Below, piece by piece: positions 1-6,464 of a stretch of 32,587 nucleotides of DNA. Position 1 is the first letter of the stretch, and each line of letters opens with the position of its first letter. This DNA comes from Spirochaetales bacterium (lineage in GTDB: Bacteria; Spirochaetota; Spirochaetia; Sphaerochaetales; Sphaerochaetaceae): positions 1-32,587 of the forward strand of contig JALFCJ010000236.1 of assembly GCA_022771185.1 (NCBI GenBank), read 5' to 3'. A program made the translations under genes and the position numbers. The notes under the pieces were generated by a model that did no database searches, was not told the DNA's origin, and worked only from the letters and a program-made list of their open reading frames with translations.

Positions 1-485
1 CTCGTTTTTAAGAAGAACGAGAGGAAGAGAACTACCAAAGCAACAAAGATCAAAGCTGTCACAAGCTTATAAGACTGGGAAAGGAACGTAGAAGAGAGCA
101 GGCTCTTCATCATTGTGAAGATTGTAGTGGTCTTATTCATATTCAATAGGGAAGAACCACCCATAATGGCGATGTTTATTGAATAAAGCCCTGTGTTTAC
201 AATTATTCCTGATAAAAGGCTGTCGATTCCCATTTTTGTCTGCAACAGAGATGTTATCAACCCCGATAATACTCCTGCACCCATGGCAGCAGGAATAGAC
301 AGAAGGGGATGCCCAGAGAGCGCTGTAACAGCACCAACGACTGCTCCTAAAGTGAAGCAGCCGTCAGTAGAGAGGTCACATACATTGAGCATGGAGTAGC
401 TTAAGAAGAGAGCCAATACAGTAAGGGAACTTATCAGGCCCAATTCAAGGGCGGTTGTTCCAAGTCCAATTATTGTTTCCAGCAT
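1..485 (-). CDS. ABC transporter permease, TrpY-like (partial, 3' end outside window)
   Basis: The minus strand reads open from an ATG at 485 to the window edge, giving about 161 residues with no stop. The protein starts M-L-E-T-I-I-G-L-G-T-T and is strongly hydrophobic, with the pattern L-N-V-C-D-L-S-T-D-G-C-F that is typical of permeases partnering TrpX-type binding proteins (COG4120). An AAGGA ribosome site precedes the ATG, and the gene begins only 9 bp after the stop of the binding-protein gene at 495-1526, so the two are almost certainly one operon. It should form the membrane channel of the importer. The ATPase subunit would be expected next, beyond the window. The cargo cannot be read from the sequence: relatives are annotated for tryptophan, other amino acids, or unknown substrates. 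Confidence 0.8.
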   Translation of the reverse strand, partial: MLETIIGLGTTALELGLISSLTVLALFLSYSMLNVCDLSTDGCFTLGAVVGAVTALSGHPLLSIPAAMGAGVLSGLITSLLQTKMGIDSLLSGIIVNTGLYSINIAIMGGSSLLNMNKTTTIFTMMKSLLSSTFLSQSYKLVTALIFVALVVLFLSFFLKT

Positions 486-494
486 TTTATATCC

Positions 495-1526
495 TTATAG
501 TTCGCTGAAGCTTTCAGCTGTTGTAATTGCAGCAACCTTTGTGCAGTATGGAGCGAAAATAGATGAGAGATTATCAAAATCATATCCAAGCTCTGCTGCT
601 GTTTCAGTATTAATAGTAGCTGTACCATTGTCGAAAGTGCGGACAGGGGTAGAAGCAGGATCTTTTCCATCAATGAGGATCTCAGCAACCATCTTACCTG
701 TTTCTCTTCCAAGGTTAGCATAGTCTACACCATATCCAAGGAAAGCTCCATTGAGAGCGAATGAGTCTGCTCCTGTGAACTGAGGGATACCTGCAGCATT
801 GAAAATTTCATAGATTGAAAGCTCTGCCGTCATGATAGTGTTGTCACTAGGAGTAAAGACTGCATCGACCTTGTCTGCAACTAAAGCTTTTGAAGCAAGA
901 ATTACTTCATCAACTGTCGTTCCCATTCTCTCTGCATATGCAATACCCTTCTTTTCCAGATACTCTTTTGCTGTCTTGATGGCAGTTGTAGAAGAATCTT
1001 GTCCTGCATCATACAGTAAACCCACCTTATCTATTTCAGGATTAAGGGCAAAGATTAAGTTCATGACAGCAGTAGTATCCAAGAAGTCACTTGTTCCTGT
1101 AAGGTTTGCTCCAGGAGCGGAGAGTGATGATACGATTCCGGCAGCAAGTGGGTCGGAAACGGCTGCAAATACTACAGGTATATTATTGTCTTCTGTAGCA
1201 GCCTGCATAGCCATGGCCACAGGAGTTGCAACACCAACCATAAGATCCACGTCATCTGCGATGAAGTTAGCTATTATCTGGGCAAGAACATTTGCATCTG
1301 CGTTACAGTTGTCATATTTTATATCAAACTTTACACCCTTCTCGCTTTCGATTTCAGAAAGCTGGGACTGTATGTTTTCACAAATCTGATTTAAGGAAGC
1401 ATCATCTACAAAGTTACAGATTCCTACTTTGTATGTTTTTACACTTGATTCTTCCTTACTGCCATTGGCAAAGACGGAGACGAGGGCGAGAGAGACAATA
1501 AGAAGTATAGCGATGTATTTTTTCAT
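495..1526 (-). CDS. ABC transporter substrate-binding protein, TrpX-like (ABC_sub_bind family)
   Basis: The 343-residue protein begins with a signal peptide (M-K-K-Y-I-A-I-L-L, then A-N-G-S-K-E-E). It has no lipobox cysteine, so it is probably cut by signal peptidase I and periplasmic. The mature part has the layout of COG2984 proteins: K-V-G-I-C-N-F-V-D near the start, then D-D-V-D-L-M-V-G-V-A-T-P, P-V-V-F-A-A-V-S-D-P and G-V-G-L-L-Y-D style strands of a two-lobed periplasmic binding fold, and the length is normal. It should capture a small solute for the permease encoded 9 bp downstream. The start is supported by an AAGGAAAT ribosome site shortly upstream. A structured leader and a candidate promoter with an inverted repeat lie at 1556-1675. 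The ligand is not deducible. Confidence 0.85.
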   Translation of the reverse strand: MKKYIAILLIVSLALVSVFANGSKEESSVKTYKVGICNFVDDASLNQICENIQSQLSEIESEKGVKFDIKYDNCNADANVLAQIIANFIADDVDLMVGVATPVAMAMQAATEDNNIPVVFAAVSDPLAAGIVSSLSAPGANLTGTSDFLDTTAVMNLIFALNPEIDKVGLLYDAGQDSSTTAIKTAKEYLEKKGIAYAERMGTTVDEVILASKALVADKVDAVFTPSDNTIMTAELSIYEIFNAAGIPQFTGADSFALNGAFLGYGVDYANLGRETGKMVAEILIDGKDPASTPVRTFDNGTATINTETAAELGYDFDNLSSIFAPYCTKVAAITTAESFSEL

Positions 1527-1555
1527 TTTTTTATTTCCTTATTATTAGAGATTTT

Positions 1556-1596
1556 TTCTGGATAATTTGTCACTCTTTAGGCGCCCCGCGCCAGAA
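1556..1596 (-). promoter_or_regulatory. Structured 5' leader of the TrpX-like importer
   Basis: Seen directly: in the minus-strand transcript a TTCTG/CAGAA stem encloses a G+C-rich hairpin (GGCGC, loop GGG, GCGCC) plus a 19-nt single-stranded stretch, all between the candidate promoter and the ribosome site. No uridine run follows, so it is not a simple terminator. It could be a small riboregulator or only an mRNA-stabilising hairpin. I do not recognise a known riboswitch class. Confidence 0.35.
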
Positions 1597-1634
1597 TCTA
1601 GTTGTTCTTTTCATATCCTTTTCCTTCATCGATG

Positions 1635-1675
1635 AACCTATTGTTACTCTCTATAGTAACACTTGTCAATAGGTT
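1635..1675 (-). promoter_or_regulatory. Candidate promoter overlapped by an inverted repeat, upstream of the TrpX-like gene
   Basis: On the minus strand TTGACA (1669-1664) is followed after 17 bp by TAACAA, or after 18 bp by AACAAT, a plausible -35/-10 pair. A perfect 9-bp inverted repeat (AACCTATTG at 1635-1643 and CAATAGGTT at 1667-1675) brackets the promoter, and a second 6-bp repeat (GTTACT/AGTAAC) lies inside. The placement suggests an operator. The regulator is unknown. Confidence 0.4.
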
Positions 1676-1706
1676 TTAGAAAGAAAATTACTATTTATAG
1701 AAACAT

Positions 1707-3017
1707 TTATTTTTCCCCGTACAATCTCCCTATACTCTTCTTCACTTCATAAAAGACCCTGTCTTTGTCGATAGTCTTAAATTCTCCCTTCTCATATAGA
1801 ATCTTTCCATCCACCATTGTCATACACACATCGCTTCCTTGTGCTGAATAAACCAACAGGGCTTCAGGATTGAGGTTTGGTGTAAGGTGAGGCTTATTTA
1901 CGTCAAAGGCTACTATGTCAGCCTTCTTTCCTACTTCCAAACTACCTGTATCTTCCCTTCCCTGGGCTTTCGCTCCATTGATTGTGGCCATCCTCAGTAC
2001 AGTGTTTGGATTCATGACTGTAGGATCTCCCAATCTGCCATTATGGATAATGGATGCAAGGTGAATCTCTTCCATGAAATTCAAATTATTATTGCTGGCA
2101 GCTCCATCTGTGCCCAAGGCGACATTAACGCCCTTCTTGATCATCTCGGGAATAGGAGCAAATCCACTTCCAAGCTTTAAGTTGGATGTAGGGTTATGAA
2201 CAACAGTAACACCTTTCTCGTTTAGAATGTCTATATCGGTATCTTCCACCCAAACGCAGTGTGCTGCAAGCGTAGGGTTTTCAAAGCACCCCAAGTCATT
2301 AAACCACTCTGTGGGAGTCTTCCCATACTTCTCTATACATTCCAAGTGCTCTTTTTTTGTCTCGGAAAGGTGGATCTGCATCTTCAAACCTTTCTTTAGA
2401 CAATCCTCGCTATATCTTCTGACAACCAGCGGCTTACATGTATACTCTGCGTGTATTGCATAATCGACTTTAAGTCTCTCGGAGTAGGAATTATGGAAAG
2501 CTGAGACCAAGTCCTCTGTTTCTTTTACTCTGTAGTATGAGTCATAGTCGCTGTCGTCCATCTCCTGAAAAGCCTGCATTACACGAGAGAAGTTCGCCTT
2601 AATACCGCTTTTTCCTATGGTATCTGCAACAGCCCAAGGCATAAGGTACATATCAGTGAAACTTGTAGTGCCAGAAGCAAGCATCTCCATAATAGAGAGA
2701 TCCATTCCACACCTTAAGTCCTCTTCATTCATTCTGTCTTCTATAGGCCACATTACATGTAGCCAATCCTGCAAAGGTAGATCACTTCCTACACCACGCA
2801 GTAGTGTCATGGCCGAGTGACCATGGCAGTTTACGAAGCCTGGGGTGAGAATCAAGCCTGAGCAATCTTTCTCTTCATCATACTTCTTCTTTGGCTCTTC
2901 TTTCCCAATATAGTCGATTCTTTCTCCATCGACAGCCAAATACCCGTTTTCGATAAACTCAAACTCATTGTTTTTTGTCGCAAGTATCCCTGCATTTTTA
3001 AATAATATAGATGACAT
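1707..3017 (-). CDS. mtaD: 5-methylthioadenosine/S-adenosylhomocysteine deaminase (amidohydrolase)
   Basis: This 436-residue cytosolic metal-dependent hydrolase of the ATZ/TRZ type should deaminate methylthioadenosine and/or S-adenosylhomocysteine to the inosine forms. The metal-site and catalytic residues are all visible: H65-G-H67 in N-C-H-G-H, H189 in I-H-A-E, H216 and E219 in I-H-L-S-E-T, H253 in A-A-H-C-V, and D304 in L-G-T-D-G-A-A-S-N-N. The length and the C-terminal K-K-A-D-I-V-A-F-D strand fit the family. It is transcribed away from the mtnA-like gene at 3089, so the pair forms a divergent salvage locus. The start ATG at 3017 has only a weak AGAG ribosome site. Guanine or other aminohydrolases of the same superfamily are less likely because the substrate-side motifs match MtaD. 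Confidence 0.88.
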   Translation of the reverse strand: MSSILFKNAGILATKNNEFEFIENGYLAVDGERIDYIGKEEPKKKYDEEKDCSGLILTPGFVNCHGHSAMTLLRGVGSDLPLQDWLHVMWPIEDRMNEEDLRCGMDLSIMEMLASGTTSFTDMYLMPWAVADTIGKSGIKANFSRVMQAFQEMDDSDYDSYYRVKETEDLVSAFHNSYSERLKVDYAIHAEYTCKPLVVRRYSEDCLKKGLKMQIHLSETKKEHLECIEKYGKTPTEWFNDLGCFENPTLAAHCVWVEDTDIDILNEKGVTVVHNPTSNLKLGSGFAPIPEMIKKGVNVALGTDGAASNNNLNFMEEIHLASIIHNGRLGDPTVMNPNTVLRMATINGAKAQGREDTGSLEVGKKADIVAFDVNKPHLTPNLNPEALLVYSAQGSDVCMTMVDGKILYEKGEFKTIDKDRVFYEVKKSIGRLYGEK

Positions 3018-3019
3018 AG

Positions 3020-3072
3020 CTCTAGATTTTATCAGTAGTAGTCTTTGGTAACAACTAGAGTTTATATAGAAT
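3020..3072 (+). promoter_or_regulatory. Divergent promoter region between mtaD and mtnA
   Basis: On the plus strand TTGGTA (3045-3050), 16 bp, then TAGAAT (3067-3072) makes a fair sigma-70-type promoter just before the mtnA-like gene. A 6-bp inverted repeat CTCTAG (3020-3025) / CTAGAG (3055-3060) spans the gap, with the right arm inside the promoter spacer, so it could be an operator shared by both genes. This is inference from sequence pattern only. Confidence 0.4.
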
Positions 3073-3088
3073 ATAGACGAGGAAGAAG

Positions 3089-4141
3089 ATGAAAAGAGAA
3101 GACCATGACCTTGCCTTTATGCTCAGATACGAAAACATAGCATCCTATGAAGATGGAATCGTAAGAATCCTTGATAGGCGTGTTTATCCCAATACTGTTA
3201 GATTTGAAATATGCCATAGCGTTATGGAAGTAAGAGATGCCATAAGGAACATGGTCACTCAATCTGCTGGTCCATATACAGCTGTAGGCATGGGAATGGC
3301 TCTGGCGGCAAGGGAATGCAGAACTCTTGATGAAGAAGAAACTATAAAGCATTTAAAGGAAGCTTCCTTTCTTCTGTCTACAGCCCGCCCCACTACACAA
3401 AAGAGATACGCTTCCATTACTGAAAGCTGTATTCCTATAGTGCTGAAAGCTAAAAGAGAAGGGAAAAGCTTAGAAGATGCAGTAAGAGACCACGTTTACT
3501 CCCTCAATGACAAGCGTTATGAAAAAATATGTAAAATCTCAAAGTATCTATCTTCACAAATCCCTGACAACGGATCTGTAATGACTCAATGCTTTGGAGA
3601 AACCATAATCGGAATGATGGCAAGAACTCTCAGGGAAGAAGGGAAAAACGTCAGATTCTTCTGTCCTGAAACCAGACCATACTTCCAAGGAGCAAGGCTT
3701 ACATCCACAGTACTTTCTGAAATGGGCTTCGATACTACAGTAATAACAGACAACATGCCTGCCTTTGTAATGAAAAACGAAAATATCGATGTCTTTACTT
3801 CAGCCGCCGATGCAATAACTATGGATGGATATGTGGTCAACAAAGTGGGGACTCTTGGTATAGCAATATGTGCTAGATACTTCGGTGTAAAAACATATGT
3901 AACAGGCGATCCTGATAAATTCCATGAATCAATAGATGATGTGAAAATTGAAATGAGAGACCCAAAGTTCTCTCTTGAAGCCATGGGAATCAGGACAGCC
4001 CCCGGCGGTGTCAAAGGCTACTACCCTGCCTTTGATATTACACCTCCGTCCCTTATAGACGGAATTGTAACAGATATGGGTATATACAACCCTCTCAACC
4101 TAAACTCATACTTTTCAGACGGAGGAGAAGGCGAATATTGA
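3089..4141 (+). CDS. mtnA: S-methyl-5-thioribose-1-phosphate isomerase family protein (MtnA-like)
   Basis: This 350-residue protein of the MtnA/eIF2B-alpha fold would convert methylthioribose 1-phosphate to methylthioribulose 1-phosphate in the methionine salvage route. The catalytic cysteine (C168 in V-M-T-Q-C-F-G) and aspartate (D241 in T-S-A-A-D-A-I) are present, as are the substrate motif E-T-R-P-Y-F-Q-G-A-R-L and N-K-V-G-T. The usual T-R-P-T-A-V-N-L segment reads A-R-P-T-T-Q-K-R (residues 99-106), so specificity could be shifted, for example to 5-deoxyribose 1-phosphate. A GAGGAAGAAG ribosome site precedes the ATG. Its divergent neighbour mtaD supports a salvage role, but no methylthioinosine phosphorylase or later salvage enzyme is in the window. 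tRNA-Arg follows 33 bp after the stop. Confidence 0.82.
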   Translation: MKREDHDLAFMLRYENIASYEDGIVRILDRRVYPNTVRFEICHSVMEVRDAIRNMVTQSAGPYTAVGMGMALAARECRTLDEEETIKHLKEASFLLSTARPTTQKRYASITESCIPIVLKAKREGKSLEDAVRDHVYSLNDKRYEKICKISKYLSSQIPDNGSVMTQCFGETIIGMMARTLREEGKNVRFFCPETRPYFQGARLTSTVLSEMGFDTTVITDNMPAFVMKNENIDVFTSAADAITMDGYVVNKVGTLGIAICARYFGVKTYVTGDPDKFHESIDDVKIEMRDPKFSLEAMGIRTAPGGVKGYYPAFDITPPSLIDGIVTDMGIYNPLNLNSYFSDGGEGEY

Positions 4142-4174
4142 ACGAGAAGAAGAAAAGCATTATGGTAAAGACAT

Positions 4175-4246
4175 GGGTCTATAGCTTAATGGACAAAGCG
4201 TATCCCTCCGGAGGATAATATCCGGGTTCGATTCCCAGTGGACCTA
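4175..4246 (+). tRNA. tRNA-Arg(CCG)
   Basis: The cloverleaf folds by hand: acceptor GGGTCTA/TGGACCT, D stem GCTT/AAGC, anticodon stem TATCC/GGATA with loop CTCCGGA (anticodon CCG), a 4-nt variable loop, T arm CCGGG-TTCGATT-CCCAG and discriminator A. The 3' CCA is not encoded. Weak points are a G-U closing pair, a second G-U in the acceptor, and a C-A mismatch in the T stem. It reads CGG codons. It lies 33 bp after the mtnA-like gene and could be cotranscribed with it. Confidence 0.85.
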
Positions 4247-4514
4247 TATTAGCCAGGCTTTGAGAAGCCAAGTTCCGTTTTACAAACGAATCTTTAATGC
4301 ACATACTGTCTCAGGTGCAATCTTTAACTTATTTGGTGACAAAAGAATAATTGTCATTTATGTTTCTTACAAGTTTTGGGCTATAAAACAGTAGAGCATA
4401 ATTTTCTTTTTTTTATCACTTTTTGGATCTAATACTCATTAATAGAGGTAAAGAAAGCAAGAATGACAAAAAGAAATACTACACGCCAAATTGTCTACAA
4501 CTCTGTCCCCTTTC
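4247..4514. other. Intergenic region after tRNA-Arg, no gene seen
   Basis: This stretch is A+T-rich. A short hairpin GGCTT-TGAG-AAGCC at 4256-4269 with only a broken T run may help end the tRNA transcript. TGACAA (4337-4342) and TTGTCA (4351-4356) form a 6-bp inverted repeat. A 78-codon plus-strand frame starts at 4463 but shows no protein-like composition and runs antisense into the ribokinase gene, so I do not call it. Confidence 0.5.
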
Positions 4515-4554
4515 ATTCAAAAGAAAGAGCCCATCAGTTTCATCTGATGAGCCT
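4515..4554 (-). terminator. Intrinsic terminator after the ribokinase gene
   Basis: In the minus-strand transcript a 10-bp stem (GGCTCATCAG/CTGATGGGCT, with G-U pairs) and a 6-nt loop are followed by CTTTCTTTTG. It begins about 20 bp after the ribokinase stop and would end the nine-gene operon. Confidence 0.7.
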
Positions 4555-4576
4555 ACCTTATTTTATAGTTTTTCTT

Positions 4577-5464
4577 TTACTTAAAGACTTCTTTTCCTTC
4601 AGGAACACTACCTGCCGCTCCCTTTCTTGTTACAGTGATAGAAGAAGCGATGGTAGCATATTTCATTGCATCTTCTGTGTCATATCCCATCTCTCTTGAA
4701 GCGATGAAGTAACCGATGAAAGTATCGCCAGCGGCAGTAGTGTCCACAGCATCTACGACTCTTGCTTTCTCAAAGATTCGTTTATCTCCTTTTTGCCAAT
4801 AAGAACCATTCTTGCCGCAGGTCATAATCACTTCGTTATCTCTATACTTATCTTTCAATGCATCGAGAATCTCTTCATACGTTGCATCATCTCCCTTTCC
4901 AGCTACTCCTGCTCCTTCGATTTCATTTACTACCAGTAAGTTTACATTCTCCAAAGGAAGAGAGAATACAGACTCATCAAATGGTGCTGGGTTAAAGACT
5001 ACATACATACCCTTTTCGCTTGCTTTCTTAATTATTTCAGAGAGTCCGTTAATCTCATTCTGGAGCACAATAGTATCGCCTGTAGAGAAAGAAGCGAGGA
5101 CGCAGTCTATTAATGTTTCATCAATAGCTCTGTTGGCTCCTGCAAAAAGAATGATTGAGTTCTGACCGTCACGACTTCTTTCAATAATTGCGTTTCCAGT
5201 AGGAACATCTAATCTCTTAACATTATCTACATTCACACCAAAGGAAGAGAGAGTATCGATGAGCATATCCCCATCCTCTCCTACGCATCCTGCCATATAG
5301 ACATCCAGCCCTGTCTTAGATATTGCGCAAGCTTGGTTAAGCCCCTTCCCTCCTGCATTCTTCTCAATAGAAGAACTAAGGATAGTCTCCCCAGGCCTGA
5401 CGATATGATCTAAGGAGTATACGATATCAATATTCAATGAACCAAAAACAAGGATCTTCTTCAT
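4577..5464 (-). CDS. rbsK: Ribokinase (PfkB family)
   Basis: The 295-residue protein has the two PfkB signatures of ribokinase: the N-terminal K-I-L-V-F-G-S-L-N-I-D with N-A-G-G-K-G-L-N-Q-A, and the C-terminal V-D-T-T-A-A-G-D-T-F with the catalytic aspartate. It phosphorylates D-ribose to ribose 5-phosphate in the cytosol. I chose the ATG at 5464 because the protein then starts M-K-K-I-L-V like other ribokinases. A GTG at 5476 overlapping the upstream TAG stop is an alternative. It is the last gene of the minus-strand operon and is followed by a terminator. Directly after two ADP-ribosylglycohydrolase-family genes, its likely job is to trap ribose released by them. Other PfkB sugar kinases are possible but less likely. 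Confidence 0.9.
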   Translation of the reverse strand: MKKILVFGSLNIDIVYSLDHIVRPGETILSSSIEKNAGGKGLNQACAISKTGLDVYMAGCVGEDGDMLIDTLSSFGVNVDNVKRLDVPTGNAIIERSRDGQNSIILFAGANRAIDETLIDCVLASFSTGDTIVLQNEINGLSEIIKKASEKGMYVVFNPAPFDESVFSLPLENVNLLVVNEIEGAGVAGKGDDATYEEILDALKDKYRDNEVIMTCGKNGSYWQKGDKRIFEKARVVDAVDTTAAGDTFIGYFIASREMGYDTEDAMKYATIASSITVTRKGAAGSVPEGKEVFK

Positions 5465-5475
5465 TGTTATACCCA

Positions 5476-6462
5476 CTATACTATGAGGTTACCTAAAGCT
5501 TCTCCGACTTGGAAGATATCAAGTCCTTTTGTAAACTGAAGGCATGTTCCACTAGGATACCTTACTTTATTCGCCCATTTTTCAGGAATAGATTTTAATC
5601 CATACTTGGCGCCTAAGATAGAACCACAGACAGCCCCAATAGTATCGGCATCACGAGCAAAGTTGCCTGCAATTACAACGCCGTCCCTGAAATTATTATG
5701 GGAAAGCTTAAGTGCACAATATGCACTTGGAATTGCTTCTGCAGTAGTTGCCCAAGTGGATGCACGTAATAAATCATGAATAGGCATCCAACAGTCAAAT
5801 AGAGAACCGTTTACACTGTCGATAATCTTAAAAGCTTCTGTCAGGTTATAATAAAGCCAGCTGTCAGTAGGGATAGGAAGGAGAGCTGCTTCCATAATCT
5901 CGTCAAAAGAACCATCCACCATTGCAACAGATACTGCTGCGGCAACAGACTGGGCTCCCCATATTCCTTCTTCATAGTGGCTTATTGAAGCATCGATTTC
6001 CGCCATCTTTATGGCCCTCTCAGGATCTCCAGCCGCAACAATGCCTACAGGAGGGATTCTCATGGCTGTACCGTCACTCATAAAGAAGGTGTTAAACTTA
6101 CCAGACTCTGGTGGTCTGAGACCTCGTCTCAAGTTATCTGCAGCAGCCTTCTCGCTGGCCCCTCCTCTCTTATACTCATCCTGGACACAAACATCTTCCA
6201 TCCAAGCATCTACAACGTCTTTTGTCGTAAGGTTTCCTTTGCACTTAAGTAAAGTCTTTGCCGTCAAAAGGGCAAATTCAGTGTCGTCAGTACTCCAAGA
6301 GGCTCCTGAGTTAAAATCTGTAGTAATACCATAGTTTACTCTATTATCTTGAAGGCGGCATGCATCACCAAAAGAATCTCCAATGGCAAGGCCTACCAAT
6401 GCCCCCACCGCCTTGTCTTTTACCAATTCTCTGTTTTTTGCAAGTTCACTTCTGGTCATCAT
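5476..6462 (-). CDS. ADP-ribosylglycohydrolase family protein (short paralogue)
   Basis: The 328-residue all-helical hydrolase keeps the metal-binding motifs of the family: G-A-L-V-G-L-A-I-G-D-S-F-G-D-A near residues 20-34, S-T-D-D-T at 58-61, and A-R-D-A-D-T at 269-274 followed by G-A-V-C-G-S-I-L-G. Family members remove ADP-ribose from arginine or serine, or cleave related N- or O-ribosyl bonds. I chose the ATG at 6462, 2 bp after the upstream stop, because AAGGAG lies 8 nt before it. A GTG at 6468 is too close to that site. No signal peptide is present, so it acts in the cytosol. Sitting between a second family member and ribokinase in an importer operon, it more likely serves catabolism of a ribosyl compound than reversal of protein modification (inference). 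Confidence 0.85.
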   Translation of the reverse strand: MMTRSELAKNRELVKDKAVGALVGLAIGDSFGDACRLQDNRVNYGITTDFNSGASWSTDDTEFALLTAKTLLKCKGNLTTKDVVDAWMEDVCVQDEYKRGGASEKAAADNLRRGLRPPESGKFNTFFMSDGTAMRIPPVGIVAAGDPERAIKMAEIDASISHYEEGIWGAQSVAAAVSVAMVDGSFDEIMEAALLPIPTDSWLYYNLTEAFKIIDSVNGSLFDCWMPIHDLLRASTWATTAEAIPSAYCALKLSHNNFRDGVVIAGNFARDADTIGAVCGSILGAKYGLKSIPEKWANKVRYPSGTCLQFTKGLDIFQVGEALGNLIV

Positions 6463-6464
6463 AA

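Noticed and set aside
832..1389. 185-residue plus-strand frame
   Set aside because: It is antisense to the TrpX-like binding protein, whose signal peptide and fold patterns are clear.
1635..1675. Terminator of mtaD
   Set aside because: The inverted repeat has no following U run, and a good promoter lies inside it, so an operator is more likely.
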